Source: Adiantum capillus-veneris
Lineage: Eukaryota > Streptophyta > Polypodiopsida > Polypodiales > Pteridaceae
NCBI GenBank assembly: GCA_014529385.2
Contig: CM043963.1
Location: 82,462,912 to 82,526,911 of the forward strand
Length of the DNA stretch: 64,000 nt
Direction of reading: 5' to 3'
Each line of letters begins with the position of its first letter. The first letter of the stretch is position 1. The notes under the pieces are model-generated. The model did no database searches. It saw nothing but the letters and a program-made list of their open reading frames with translations, and had not been told where the DNA came from. This document shows positions 1 through 11,887 of this stretch, in pieces. Both the position numbers and the translations under genes were made by a program.

Positions 1-374
1 CCTTTTAGGAAATTTGTTATTCTGAACTTCCATGCAGGGTAGTTATTTTTCTCAAGCTTCTCAGTAACAATCTGACTGAAACCGTCAGACATCTTGAAGC
101 ACTAAGACAAAATAGCTGCAATCTGCAAAAACTTGCAAATCTGCTGAACCTGCTATCGTGGTACCTGTGACGCTTTCTACACTCAACGAGTGTCCACAAT
201 CAAGCGTACATACAACCACTGTACTTGTACAGTAAATCTATGTATACTGCACTTTGGAGACCTGTTCAGAAACTTGTGCGGGGAGTTGAGGCATCTGGTC
301 GTGGATTGCAAACGAAGGGATTGTGATGCTCTTGCTCTCTTAGCCTCTCTTGCCTGCACCAGGCTCTGATACCA
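1..374 (-). mobile_element. Internal leader of an LTR retrotransposon cut by the left edge
   Basis: On the minus strand a primer-binding site complementary to initiator-Met tRNA (TGGTATCAGAGCC, plus positions 362-374) directly abuts the LTR candidate at 375-696. Sequence inward from it (374 down to 1) is the expected leader or start of gag. Only short open frames are present and none is recognisable, so the superfamily (copia or gypsy) cannot be assigned here; both can use this primer. The rest of the element lies outside the window. Confidence 0.55.
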
Positions 375-696
375 TGTTAAGAATGAGGATGCAAGAGAGC
401 TACACAAGACAAGCACAAAGCACACAGAGATGGAAAGCTTCTTCTTCTTCTTCTCAGAAAAGAGAGTACAAAATGACTAAGTGCTAAAGCTGAAAAGTAG
501 CACATATGTACATGCGGTCACTAAGTGTGAACTCGCTAGAAGCGTACTAGGCTGGCACTATAAGTGTAGTCCAGCTGTAGAATCATTGGCAGAGATCCTC
601 CGTGTCAGTCACCTAACGCGCCAGTGAGTAAATGCCGTAAGCAGCCAAGACCCGTAGTGGATGCCAGCTCAAGGTGTAGAGCTCGACATCTCAACA
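375..696 (-). repeat. Candidate 5' LTR of the edge retrotransposon
   Basis: Read on the minus strand this stretch begins TGTTGAGATG at 696 and ends TTCTTAACA at 375, giving the TG...CA ends and short inverted terminal bases of an LTR, and it is followed without a gap by the initiator-Met primer site. The length of about 322 bp is plausible. The inner end is well defined by the primer site; the outer end at 696 is chosen from the TGTTGA motif and could be wrong because the partner LTR is not visible. Confidence 0.5.
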
Positions 697-795
697 TGTA
701 ATGCCATTATGAGTATTATGTGATTCCATGTGGAATGTGCAAGGATGCTATTGACACGACAATGAAGACAATCAAAACAATACCATAGTACTCAT

Positions 796-1181
<386 letters not shown>

Positions 1182-1353
1182 AATGGGCACAAGAGGTGGA
1201 GGGACCCATTGAGGCAGCGCTGCATAGAGCCTAGAGGAGTGGTAGCGCGAGGGAATTTAAATGCGTAGGCAGTTTTCTACTTTAAGGTTTAGTATTAAAG
1301 TGAAATGGAATTTTCAGCCCCGCCTAAATTCCAACCTCTAAGCCAAAAAGATT

Positions 1354-1842
1354 TTATCTTTTCTTTATATGAAATGAAAATGAATAACCCACCACCCATT
1401 TCATCTCCTTCCAAAGGAGTGTCCAAGACACTCCATTTTGGTACCACCTAAACATGCTATCACCCCTGGCTCCATTTCTCGTGTAGCTCCCTATAAAGTC
1501 TTTCAGTTTTTGCTGCAATTGTGGTAGCCCTTGCATTGGTCTCTGCATGTTTTTCATAGTCAAATGTGTTGGCATCAACACGTCAAAGCCCAAGCCATAA
1601 TCCATGCCATCATCCAACCCTAACCCAGAAGGGCCTAGGAAATGTGCCAACCATGGTGAGAGTTCTTTCAAGTAAGTGGAGATGGTGAAAACTGGCTCAA
1701 GGTCTTCCTTCTCTTCAATATCTGCCTTCTCTTCCACCCCTTCCTTATCTTCATTCTCTTCCACCTCTTCCTTATCATGGGATTTTGTCTTCTCCTTCTT
1801 GCTCAGAGGAAATGAGGAGGAGGAGCCATAATCCTTACCCAT
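1354..1842 (-). CDS. Hypothetical protein, 162 aa, possible host gene
   Basis: Product not recognised. The open frame extends upstream of the chosen Met, but the ATG at 1842 (MGKDYGSSSS) is preferred because a TATA box lies 69 bp upstream. The N-terminal third is hydrophilic, with a Glu/Lys/Asp-rich segment of about 35 residues (repeated EE, EK and KE) predicted to be disordered or helical. It is followed by a more globular part, with FTISTYLKELSPWLAHF at about residue 50 and a Gly/Asp-rich turn (GLGLDDGMDYGLGF). The C-terminus is Trp-rich and ends in basic HIKKR. No signal peptide or membrane helix is evident from the chosen start. No intron signal is needed for this reading. It may be a small real gene or a fragment of an unrecognised mobile element. 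Confidence 0.45.
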   Translation of the reverse strand: MGKDYGSSSSFPLSKKEKTKSHDKEEVEENEDKEGVEEKADIEEKEDLEPVFTISTYLKELSPWLAHFLGPSGLGLDDGMDYGLGFDVLMPTHLTMKNMQRPMQGLPQLQQKLKDFIGSYTRNGARGDSMFRWYQNGVSWTLLWKEMKWVVGYSFSFHIKKR

Positions 1843-1910
1843 ATCTCTTGACCAATCGCTCACAGTAAGAGGAAGAGGAGAAAGGGTGACAAACCAAAAC
1901 CGGGTTGGCC

Positions 1911-1918
1911 TATTTATA
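1911..1918 (-). promoter_or_regulatory. TATA box upstream of the 162-aa ORF
   Basis: On the minus strand the sequence reads CACTATAAATAGGCC, a strong plant TATA element (TATAAATA), 69 bp before the ATG at 1842. The spacing leaves room for a transcription start and a short 5' UTR rich in purines. Confidence 0.5.
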
Positions 1919-2549
1919 GTGTTGTGAAGGCATACAATATTGATGACATGGACATCAAATGAAAAATAAAAAAACAAATAAGATATAAAACAAAACATAT
2001 GAGCAATAAATCAAACAAGATAAGACATCTGAACCAAAATATCATTTTCTAATGATATGGAAATGTACAAAATGTTAGTCTGTTACAAGAAGAGTCAAGT
2101 AGCATTTGTACAAAATGCCAATTTGATACAATTTGCATAGGCTTTAGCTTAGAAGAAGATGTATTATTCCTTCTGGCACTTGTTGGCATAAAATTTTCTT
2201 CTCAATCCTCCTTGGGACCTGAAATCCATATTGAAAAATAGGAAAACTAAGAATAGGTCACACAAAAATCTCTCCATCAGAAAAGAAACTATATCCTACA
2301 TACCTTCTTTCCAGCTATCTGAAAAGAAAAAGTTGAAGATAAATCTATCTCCTCATTGTGTAAGTCCGGTCTCACTTGGTACAATGAGCTATTGGTTCTT
2401 ATTTTCAATGTTTCCAAGTGTTCATTGTGCATCCGTATATCAATGTCCTAAATGGGTTTCTCATTGAAATCATTCATGTTTTGATCTAAAGGAACCAAGT
2501 CCCCCCTCACATGATGCCCTTGACTATAAAAAAAAGAAATAATGAAGTT

Positions 2550-2793
2550 TTAAATATGGATCATGTAATTAAAGGTGATGGAGCTAGATTGCACTTTGCA
2601 AAGAACCCCATCCAGTGTTTTTTGACTCCAACCCTCATGCACAAATTCTAGCACATCTTCATTGTCTAGGCACTTTACTGACATCATTGTTCTAGAGACT
2701 TTCACATCAAGCTTTGCAAAGAAATCACAAAGACAAGTGTGGGCATAAACATTAAAAATCTTCTCAGCTTGCTTGTAATGTTGACCTTTAGAA
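2550..2793 (-). pseudogene. Unrecognised coding-like fragment without start
   Basis: The minus strand keeps one frame open for about 80 codons, ending at TAA (2552-2550). It contains coding-like text such as VYAHTCLCDFFAKLDVK and LDNEDVLEFVHEGW. Upstream in this frame stops appear quickly and there is no Met start, so it looks like an exon or a decayed fragment. The family is not recognised. The rest of 1999-3790 holds only short frames, including an unremarkable 66-codon one at 3194-3394 on the minus strand. Confidence 0.25.
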
Positions 2794-3790
2794 ATTTTTG
2801 GATGTTATAAAAGATCTTGCACCTATAGCTTTTACTTGTTATTGAGCTTGACAATGGCCACTCTCCACTTTTGAACTAGGTAGTGCAACCTTGATGATAG
2901 TGCCCCAATCCTTCATAGATTTTGGTGGGACATAAAAATGATCATAAAGGAATATCCCTTTTTCGGTCAGAGAACTATGTGTTCTCCCTTAGTAAATCTC
3001 TTCACCGATGGATCCATTCCAGACATCTAAAATATCTATGATGCACTCCATTGGTTGCCATTCCTCTATGCTTGAGGGGTACATGTGTGTAATGATCATA
3101 GTAGAGAACCGCAAACCAAAATTATAACAATCTAGTATATACATTAGAAGAGAACCAACCAGAAACAAGAAGAGAACTGTGAAACACTTACAGTTAGCTC
3201 AGTGTAGAGGAAGATTTGAGATTTTGGATTGTAGGTGAAGCTCCTTGTGCATGTAAACATGCTGCACCAAAACCTCTTTCACTGTCTTCTTGGCTCCAAC
3301 AAGTCGGAAGTCTTACACTCTCCCTTTCCAGCATGACAAGAATGGGTTCTTGGATGTGGCTTTTCTTCTCCTGCTCTGTTGCATTATAATCCAACTACCC
3401 TTGATTATAGATATTGGGATCCATTGGTTGTGCTAATCTAATGTGGCATAAGTGGTGATAGATTCAATGGATGTGCTAGGGCATTTTGATTGGGTGGACA
3501 ACATTTCTTAAGGAGAATAGGATGAAAACAAATGAGGGGGAAGAGAGGACAACATGAAGAGGAGGGAAGGGGAGGTGACACGAAGAGGGGAGGAAAAAGG
3601 AGGAAAAGCAAGACCGTGAGAAGATTCAAAAAATCTTTGGGGTTAGTGAAAGAGGATTTTTGAGGTAAAAGTAACATGTACTTGAGAGCTATCTCAGATT
3701 GTGGCTCAAAGAAAATTCATTTTAGAAAATCAAATGTAATTTCCAAAAAGAAGATTCGATAAGAGAAGCCCTCCCGTCATTGGCTTAGAG

Positions 3791-3792
<2 letters not shown>

Positions 3793-3838
<46 letters not shown>
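3793..3838. repeat. (CT)23 microsatellite
   Basis: Uninterrupted CT dinucleotide run ending about 15-20 bp before the first recognisable base of LINE copy A, so it marks or lies near the 5' truncation point of that LINE. Confidence 0.95.
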
Positions 3839-3839
<1 letters not shown>

Positions 3840-3884
3840 GACGTAAAGGCCAAAATGTGCAACTTCCACTAAGGATGAGTGTAT

Positions 3885-4235
3885 TTTGCTGTAGCTAAAG
3901 CTTATGATAGGATCACATGGTTTCTCATTGAAGATGTCATGAAATCGTTGGGATTTAGGCCACGGATGTGTTGGTTGGTCAGCTCTCTTGGTGCTGGTAG
4001 CTAGTTCAAGCTCTTGTTCAATAAGAGAATTGTGGGTGCATTTGAAGTCAAAAGATCAATCAAGCAGGGCTACTCACTACCCCCACTAATGTTTGCCATT
4101 GGATCTCATCCTTTGGTGACATTGCTCCAAGATAGCACTGCAAGAGGGGAGATCCAAGGGTTGTCTCTACCTAACAACGGCCAAATTATTGCAAAGCTGT
4201 TTGTGGATGATTCCATTCTCTTCCTCAAAGCTTGA
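3885..4235 (+). pseudogene. LINE A reverse transcriptase fragment
   Basis: The frame opens with the RT motif KAYDRITW, then, after disruptions, continues from 4014 with FEVKRSIKQGYSLPPLMFAI and ends KLFVDDSILFLKA. FVDD corresponds to the catalytic F/YADD box, with both aspartates kept. The same text in copy B reads FEVKRSIKQGCPLAPLLFAI. The frame closes with TGA right after FLKA. RT activity is not expected because the fingers domain is missing and frames are broken. Confidence 0.8.
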
Positions 4236-5335
4236 CCGCAAGTGATTAGGAAGGCTCTGAAGATTGTGCAAACATTTTCCATTGCATCACGGTCAAAATG
4301 TAGTATTGAAAAATCAAGATTGATTTCGCTATCAAAAACAACTTGTTCAATACATCAATGTGGACTTGGGAGATAATATCAAAAGGGAAGATGTTTTGAC
4401 ACTTGGGGGGGCCTCTGGGAGCGGATATCACTCACAAGCAAAGATTCCTTTGGGTCTTGGATAAGTTAAGGAGCAAGATGCTAATGGTAGTATGCTATTC
4501 TTTCTTTCTCGAGTAGAGTAAATGTGATCAATTCATTTATGCAACCATGCATAACTTTCAACGGTCCTCTGCTAAAGGTAGCCAAATACAGCTAGAAAGA
4601 GTTCTTGAAACCGGTGAAATGATTCTTATGGAAAAACAACACTAAAGACTCAACACTCTGGAATTGGATAGGATGGGAATCCGTTGCAAGACCTATAGAG
4701 CAGTGCGATATTGGGATCCTTAACCCTAGTACTCATACAGAGGCCCAATGTGCAAAGTTTTTGGTACCAATCACGAAGCAAGACTAGTCATGAGCTAATA
4801 TGAGAAATGCCATGATGGACAATGCCAAATTGTACTCGAAAGGTGGCTAGTGGAAAATAAGGGATTGAGGTGCACGACAAGCTGCTTACCCCTCGGTGGT
4901 GTTACTTAAAGTTTGGGGGCACAATGAGTGAGCTAGTTCATAAGTGCAACAAAGCAATAGAGGTCTTAGAATGGGAAGAGATAACTAGGTACTTTCACAA
5001 CTCTATAACTCACTGGTCCCATGGATTCCTAAGGCAAGAAGCATCCTTTTGAGCCCATTCTAGAGGAAAGTTGCTAGAAAGATCAACAACAAAGAAACAC
5101 AACAATTGGACCAGTTTTGGGATAGAAGCAACATAAACTAGAAAGGAAGACCAACTGACCTTCTAGTTCCACCTCTGTGGGACTGAAAGACTGTTGGCCA
5201 ATAGAGATGTTGAATGGCTAGAGAGATGTTGAATGGCTAGAGAGATGTTGCCGGTCAATCTAGGAATACAAATTCAAGTGAAAAGCATAGAGGTGGCCCA
5301 CGAATAGACATTATCTTAAATCGCAAACCAAGGAC
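4236..5335 (+). pseudogene. LINE A, region between RT and zf-RVT
   Basis: Decayed LINE ORF2 sequence. Short frames match copy B, for example VHDKLLTPRWCYLKFGG (about 4868-4920) against the equivalent VHDKLLAPTWTTLRLGG in copy B. A short tandem duplication of an 'atgttgaatggctagagag' unit occurs near 5205-5245. There is no intact reading frame. Confidence 0.65.
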
Positions 5336-5920
5336 ATGTACAACACCTCGGTGGTCTCATCAAATTGGTTTTTCCCCCTCAACAAGCAGTGGGGCAAGCA
5401 ATGGTTGGAATCAAGATGGGTGACAATCCTGAAGAACATCTGGTGCCCACAATGGCCACTTGGGATGAACGTTTTTCTATGGAAGGTTCTATGGGGAGCT
5501 TTCCCTACTAGTGTGAAGGTTCTAGCCAGAGGAATCGTTCTAGATAGATACTCACAATGTAGAACAGCATGTGAGGACCTCGTACACTTATTCAAGGAAT
5601 GCCCGACAATCTGTGGCCTAGCACGGAAGATTTGCAAATGGGTCTCAAAGATTTGGAAGAGAGGGTTCTTCAAAAATGATCTCATTGTGGGTGGGAAGGT
5701 GTTCAAGAGTCAAGTGCTTCTAATCAGTACACAAATTGTTATATTTTGCTACTTCAAACAGGTATGGAAGGACAAAAACTATCAGGTCTTCAAGAATGCC
5801 TTGGAAACATCTAGGTTCACAAAGATTATACAAGAAATCAAGGAAGCAACTGTTGCCATTGGGAAACGGATGAGCTCAGATGAATGGAACACGACGATTG
5901 GTGTCGCATTGTCTACTTAG
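5336..5920 (+). pseudogene. LINE A zf-RVT (C-terminal zinc-binding) domain
   Basis: A 194-codon open frame carrying the zf-RVT domain typical of the C-terminus of plant LINE ORF2. It has the core MNVFLWKVLWGAFPT, then RGIVLDRYSQC, then CEDLVHLF and CPTICGLARKIC. Cysteines are spaced as in the zinc-binding reverse transcriptase family. The Met at 5336 is only the first in frame, not a biological start. The domain is thought to bind nucleic acid. This piece is the least damaged part of copy A. Confidence 0.8.
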
Positions 5921-6102
5921 TAGATGGGTCCTTGCTGGAGTTGAAGTTTGATACTTGTTCAGCCAAGGTTTTCTCTGGGTCCTTAACAGTGTCTTGGCGT
6001 GGCTCCCTTATCAGCCGATGTATCTATGGTTGTTGGAAGACGTCATGGATTGGCATGAGCATGACAAAAATCTGTAATTTTTTGGCTATGCTAATATAAT
6101 TC

Positions 6103-6118
6103 ACTCACCATTGTGAGT
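6103..6118 (+). other. LINE 3'-terminal hairpin (copy A)
   Basis: ACTCAC-CATT-GTGAGT, a 6-bp perfect stem with a 4-base loop, six bases before the poly(A). The same structure (loop AATT) occupies the same place in copy B, which suggests a conserved 3' recognition element for the family's RT. Confidence 0.7.
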
Positions 6119-6142
6119 TCTACAAAAAAAAAAAAAAAAAAA

Positions 6143-7789
6143 CCTACTCCCGATAACTTTTGCCCCCCCTTAACTTCAACTGCCCTTCATGATTCCTTTA
6201 CTCTCGTTCTTTGGCCATGCTCACATTAAGTGAGCTATTTTTAAATTAAATAAAGAAAGGCTTACATCAAGCCCATGTACATTAAGTGCTATGGACAATC
6301 ATCATAGAGTTTGGCTTTACAGGGAGCCACCCATACAATCATAAACAAACTTAATGGAAAATATAATATAACTAAAATTAAGCATGCTTGTATGAAGAAG
6401 CTACATGCTTGTATGCAGAAGCCACCAGGTTGACACCATCTTGTCACTCAAAAGAGATCTATCTTTTTGGTTGTGAGACATGGTCTTGAAGTTGGTGAAG
6501 AGTTGTGAGATTCTACTACTGTTTGAGGATGTGCTTGCTGGAGAAAGGCCACATCCTAGCGAGACCCTGAGATGAATAATTCGGCAAAATGATTCATTGA
6601 ATGTGAAGAAACCAAGATTCAAGGGAGCCAAGCCCCTTTCAAATCCTTTACTACCACCGGCATGATCCCCTACTATCACTAGAATTCTAGGCATCGAAAG
6701 GACGGATCCTCAACCTTGTGACCTATGATTTCCTCCTATGTGGAGAGATGGGAGGGAAGACCACTCCCAAGTGCCAAAAATAAGAGAGGAGGGCTCGAGA
6801 GAGGTGCAGAGAACATGGATGAGACTACCCTACTCCCCCATCCTAAGGAACTTGTAGCCTTGGGGACCACATGCAAAACCAGCTGGTGCAATCTTTCATA
6901 GGCCACCCTCAACCTCCCTAATCCATCCCCTCACAGGCAACCCGCATCAGGAACAAAATTTCCCTCCCTCTCTCGCGACTTCCATAATTAAAACACACTT
7001 CACACTCATGCAAAATCTAACTCCTATGTCACTCACATATGGTATGCATGGAAGCTATTACAACACATCAATGTAGAGCTTTTAAAAATTTATTTGAACA
7101 CGTGACAAAAATGATGCTTGCCCCTAATTTAGCACACACTCCAAGAGAAGGGGGTGTGCACCAATTCAAACACATGAAAATGTGCATTGGATGATGGGAT
7201 TGGAGGAAGTTGTTTCTCGTTGATTGTAAACATGGATGAATAATCGCATTTCCAAAGGGGTCCAAAACTTCTTCAATTCCGTTCGCATCTTTTTCCCACT
7301 ACCCAATTTGGAGCTAGGCTAATTCTTTCGAGTCTAGCAATCTTGAGCGCCTTCAACACAACATAAATGACACCAGTCATTTATGAGAGTGAGGGGGCTA
7401 TTTGAGTTTACTCTTTTGCCTTGCGTTTACTTTTGCATGCTTGAATTCAACATAAATGGGGCCTCCATGGGAGGGGGTAGGTGTGTTTTTCCAGTTACCC
7501 CCTCCCTTCAAATAACTTTTTGTTTTGTTTTGTTTTAAGAGTGGGGTAGGACACTCCCGGTCACTAAAATATAAGGGTGCAACACCAGGACTTCTCGGAA
7601 GGTCACCCATCCTAGTATTGTTCTAGCTCAAGCACACTTAACTGCAGAGTTATGATGGGATCTGATGTATTAGCGTTGGTATGACTGCAACCCTCTCCTC
7701 AAATAACTCAAACATATAAAGTTAGAATTACCCCTTTCTTCCTTGTGTGTGTTCGTGAAAAAAATTCAATCAAATCAATCCCATCATGC
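6143..7789. other. Intergenic sequence, no recognised gene
   Basis: About 1.65 kb between LINE A and G1. It contains only short unsupported frames (for example 6401-6694 and 7068-7265, both minus). No motif, tRNA or repeat family was recognised. Confidence 0.5.
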
Positions 7790-8112
7790 TGTTAACCCTC
7801 ACGGCTCACGGACACCCTATCACCTACGAGACGGACGTTGTAACCTACGGCGGACATTGTATTATTTATTTGGTAGAGTCAGGTACCGGGCTTGTCGGTC
7901 CAATAGGAAAAGGGTAAGAGTGATCGCCGATGAGAGGCGCACTCTAACTGGTACATTCAAGGGATTAGTTGGCTAAGCATGGGCGCCCATGTGTGAATGG
8001 GACGATCTCATATAAAAGTCAACCAAACCTAAAATTCACTCATTCTCTCATTTGTGCAATAGAAGAGTGCTCTTGCTCCATCTCCATCTCCATCTTCTTC
8101 TTCTTCACCTCC

Positions 8113-8200
<88 letters not shown>

Positions 8201-8439
8201 GTGCGATGGAGCATTGCGGCGGCACGACGGCGGTGAGGTGGTTGAGTTCGGCGTAGCGGCGTCTCCTTCTTCTTCGCGGCGAGGAATCCTCCACGAAGCA
8301 AGCGTAGAGCGGTGAGTGACACACCATCGCCTTCTTTGAGCTTACTAGTTTAGGCTTGTTGCGTGCTTGGAGCCATTTGTGGCTCGCACACGGTGTATCG
8401 GCAAGTTCCTTGCATTGACACGTGTGACATAGTCGCACA
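7790..8439 (+). repeat. G1 5' LTR
   Basis: Begins TGTTAACCCTCACGG and ends AGTCGCACA, 650 bp. It matches the 3' LTR at 16084-16731 almost base for base outside a compound (GT)n(GA)n tract (8114-8202). Sequence near 8010 (CTCATATAAAAGTC) gives a plausible TATA box (TATAAAAG) for the element's transcript. It is followed by four T residues and the primer site. Confidence 0.9.
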
Positions 8440-8443
8440 TTTT

Positions 8444-8461
8444 TGGCGCCGTTGCCGGGGA
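8444..8461 (+). other. Primer-binding site for tRNA-Asp
   Basis: TGGCGCCGTTGCCGGGGA is the exact complement of the CCA-ending 3' terminus of plant tRNA-Asp, a known primer for several plant gypsy lineages. It lies four bases inside the 5' LTR. Confidence 0.9.
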
Positions 8462-9235
8462 AAGCCGTGCATTAAGCTCGAGTAGCACTCTGTGCTTCTC
8501 CGTGGTGCAATTTCACTTATAGGAAAGGTAGGGAAGGAGTGTGTGTGTGTTGAGAAGAGGGATTTGGTGCTATACTATGTGTTTTTTTTGTTAATGGAGT
8601 TTTCAAAGGTACTGCGTTTATTGTGTGCGTATTAAGGTAGTTAGTTTTCTTTGTTAATGGAGATTTCAAAGGTTCTGTGTTTATTCTCTGTGTATTAAGT
8701 TAGTTAGTTTTCTGTGTACAGTAAGTAGGAAGTAGATTAGTGAGAGTTAATAGAGTGTGTTAGTGTGTAAGAGTAGGTGTATTAGTTAGAAGTAGGTAGA
8801 TAGAGTGTGTGTGTGTGTGTGTGCTCTCGCGCAAGCCGTGGCGACCTTATCCTTTATAATATATATATATATATAAATAAAAATAAAAATAAAAATTTTA
8901 AAGGTAGGACCAGGATCGAGAATATCTCCTAGACCCAAGCCCAAGCTCACGCTCAGGCCTAGGTCTCAGTCGCCTTTTAAAAAAACGAATTTTAGCTTCA
9001 CACGTAGCTAAAAATCGATTTTTTGAGGACCAATGGAACGTCAGATGCCCGAAAATTGTGTTGTAAAGCACACAGCGACCCTCTAAGTGATATGCTCATT
9101 TCGAGCTATCACACACTTTAATAAAAAAAATCAAACATTAAAAAACATTCAAAAAACATCAAAAACAAGAAAAAATCAATTAGAAAACGGGGTGCAAAAC
9201 ATCCACAAAACAAAGCAAGTAACCTTAGAGGGTAC
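8462..9235 (+). other. G1 untranslated leader
   Basis: About 770 bp of leader between the primer site and the first gag-like frame. It is T/G-rich and then A-rich, with a near-duplicate of a 45-bp unit (around 8583-8640 and 8641-8705, sharing 'ttaatggag.ttTcaaaggt'), a (GT)n run near 8810 and an (AT)n run near 8860. No ORF is supported. Confidence 0.6.
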
Positions 9236-9628
9236 TTGCCGACACTTGTAGGGCACCCAAAGCACATGTATCTATGCTCTGGTCATGTGCTAGAGTCCGA
9301 ACAACTAGCTAGTGCTTCGATTTATGGGGGTACTCACTATCCTTCCACGCTAGGGTCTATGCCCTCGGCGGGGACCCAAGGTAGTGCAACCCAAGATCCA
9401 AATATAGCGGCTAGCGACTCTTCCTCTGACTACGATATTATGGAAGAGCATCTTACACAAAGCCCTGGGGGATCAAATGAAACCGCACCTAGCTGGGCCC
9501 AACAACCTGGAACTAGTGTTTTTAGCCGTTTGATGGAAACTTTTAGTAGAGGTACGCGCTCTGAACCTACGCCTAGTGAAGTAAACGAAGGGGGTGGGGA
9601 AGTAGAATCACCATTCTATCTCCTGTAG
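9236..9628 (+). pseudogene. G1 Gag N-terminal segment 1
   Basis: 130 codons, Ser/Thr/Gly-rich and acidic, in the same frame as later Gag pieces (10328 and 11018). It contains the low-complexity text SDSSSDYDIMEEHL. It resembles the disordered N-terminal extension of large plant gypsy Gag proteins rather than a folded domain. It ends at a TAG, and the next piece continues in another frame, so one shift separates them. The Met at 9236 is the first available. Confidence 0.5.
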
Positions 9629-9654
9629 ACCCCACACTCCCTCAGAGTGTCCAC

Positions 9655-10446
9655 ATGGACATTCTACCTACCTCATTTAATGAGGGCCCTACCGAGCTAC
9701 CACCTTCCAAAGTCGCCTCTAAGATAGCGGTGACTAAAAGTCAAAACACGGGAAGCAACATTGCATCCACCTCACGGCAACCCTCTAGTACACCAAGTTT
9801 AGACAGGGTATTTCCCAATGAAAATTGGGAATATGACCTACATACGGAGACTTTGACCGACCTATACATGGGCTACACATACCATGTGGGTTGGTTAGAA
9901 GTTGTACAATCCACCTCTAGTGCCACTAGTCTAGAGGAACAACAACACATGATCTGCAATGTCATCCATAGGATTATCCAGTCCGAGAGGCAAAATCGAG
10001 GAATAAACATACCTTCGACAGGTCCTATGCGATTTTTAGACACGGGCAAAGGGAAACAACCCACTCTATCACAAATGGAGACTCCCCCAGTGAGTCCCAT
10101 CGATCCCCCATATGTTGTTTCGTCAGGGGTCTCAATGCAATCTGAGCCCACAAGTGATAGCTTTACTTTTCCAAGTCTAGCTCATCTTTCCCTGGATGAC
10201 ACCACGGATACCATGCCTACCCCAATGATGGGCATGCCAAGAAACACACCATGGACCTCGTTTTTTAGTAAATCACCGTACATGGTAGCTCAATGCCTGC
10301 AAAATAGTACCTACAAGTGCGTACCAATTGTATGCACCTATGGGTCCACGTACTCATGTAGTCCCTACCCCTCCCATTGTTTCAACTACCTATGCTCCAC
10401 AACCACAATACACAAGTTCTTATTTCCATGGGACTATACCGGCTAG
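9655..10446 (+). pseudogene. G1 Gag N-terminal segment 2
   Basis: 263 codons continuing the Gag extension: Pro/Ser/Thr-rich, with one denser segment (VFPNENWEYDLHTETLTDLY, then HMICNVIHRIIQSERQNRG) that could form helices. The last 50 or so codons are out of frame with the true reading, which moves to the frame beginning at 10328. The overlap of the two frames at 10328-10446 locates a single-base shift. Confidence 0.5.
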
Positions 10447-10969
10447 CATTAGCATGTCACATCCAACGTCTGCTATGCCTAGGGCCACCCATATGAACTA
10501 TGGACCACCACATGGCACAACATCGTACCCAACGTGGAACCCAAGGGCTCCCTATGAGCCAAGCCCAATGCCAATACCTACTCCACATGTAGGCTCTGGA
10601 GCTCCTTCACCCACGGTGCCTGCTCACTTAGGTGACTTGGCAACATTTGCTCAAGCTATTGGTCGATCTATTGCTGAGAATATGCGTAACACGCCTGATA
10701 GAGATCCTAGAAGTAAGGCAGTACAAACAGCCAAGCTCACACAAAAATTTAGTGGAGACGGGGATGTGAGAAAGCATATCGAAGTGTTTGAACAAATATG
10801 CGATTCTCTAGGAGAACACAATGACCTACATAAGAGCAATGCTTTAAGCTTAACCTTAAGTGGAAAGGCTGGGGATTGGTATAGAACCCTAAGGGTGGAA
10901 GAAAAAACGATTTACCCTACTCTTAGGAGACTATTCTTAAAAGAATACATACGAGAGGGAGTGCTTTGA
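10328..10969 (+). pseudogene. G1 Gag capsid domain, N-terminal half
   Basis: 213 codons. The first half is Pro/Tyr/Met-rich linker. From about residue 130 comes the retrotransposon Gag fold: FSGDGDVRKHIEVFEQICD, then LSLTLSGKAGDWYRTL, then TLRRLFLKEYI. The GKAGDWY segment is the usual 'A..W...L' signature of plant gypsy Gag. A TGA stop (10967-10969) ends it, but the same frame continues at once, so only this one stop splits the capsid domain. Confidence 0.8.
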
Positions 10970-11017
10970 GGTGTAGCCTCTCAGCTCCAGAAAGCCCAAC
11001 GAGAGGAAGGAGAGTCG

Positions 11018-11887
11018 GTGAGAGACTTTATAAGTCGCTTGAAGCATTTGAATTCTCGTTGTAATCCAAATGAGCGCTTCAACAATAACCAATTGCTTGA
11101 TAGATTCATTAGGGGATTACGGCATGAGGATATCTACAATGGCCTAGTCATTAGAGGTATCACCACTTGGGAAGCAGTCACCACCAATGCGATCCAATTG
11201 GAGGATAATTTAATGATTCAAGGAGAAAGAGTGTCTGTTGAGCCTAAATCTATTAGCTCGCAAGCATCAGGGCATCAGCCAATGACCCTAAAGCCTATTG
11301 CTAAGGAGACAAAGATATCTGAGATGACTTTAGCAGATCTCACCAAGGCTATTCAAGAGAGTCTTAGAGACAATCGTGCTCTACAAAACAATCATATGTA
11401 TCCAAGAAGGGATCAACAATGGTGCTCAATATGCTATGGACTGCATAGTACCAGTGAATGCCCTACTTTTAGAGTAAAATTCAATGGGAACTGCAATGCA
11501 TGTGGAAGGTATGGTCATCAATCTAAGGATTGCATAGTATTTAAGCACGCAATGGCTAATAGACCAACCTTAGCATCGGCAGACACACCTCGAGTGCCTG
11601 CATTGATGTCGGCCCCACCTCTTGAACAAACAGCACAACACATGGTCCCTAGGGCCCAAAATGTTGTTCAAACAACACCCTTACCACCTCCAGTGCTAGG
11701 ACCGCAACCACCACATCCGAGAATCACTTCTGTGAATCAAGTGGGTTGTGAGTCATCTATTTCTTGTTTGGAAGGCTGTGCGGAAGATATAGATCCTAAT
11801 ATCGCCTATGGGATGGATGTGCTGAAGAAAGTCCACAATACTACATGGAGGACTATTGGGGACAAGTCAAACTTGTATATCAAGTAG
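11018..11887 (+). pseudogene. G1 Gag capsid C-terminal half and zinc knuckle
   Basis: 289 codons in the same frame as 10328-10969. It opens with RDFISRLKHLNSRCNPNER and LLDRFIRGLRHEDIYNGL, the second half of the Gag fold. It then has a Cys/His cluster (WCSICYGLHSTSECP) and a classic CX2CX4HX4C knuckle (CNACGRYGHQSKDC) near residue 165, followed by a Pro-rich stretch. It is nucleocapsid-like and binds RNA. The frame shifts near 11850-11887 into the next piece. Confidence 0.8.

Larger units (their letters stand above)
3855..6142 (+). mobile_element. LINE copy A (L1-like non-LTR retrotransposon), 5'-truncated
   Basis: Plus-strand LINE fragment starting inside the reverse transcriptase at the AKAYDRITW motif (about 3897) and ending in a 19-base poly(A) (6124-6142). 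ORF1 and the endonuclease are absent, as expected for 5' truncation during target-primed reverse transcription. It shares protein text and the 3'-terminal hairpin with LINE copy B at 18.8-31.6 kb, so the two are one family. Stops and frameshifts break the RT into pieces, so it is dead. Confidence 0.85.
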
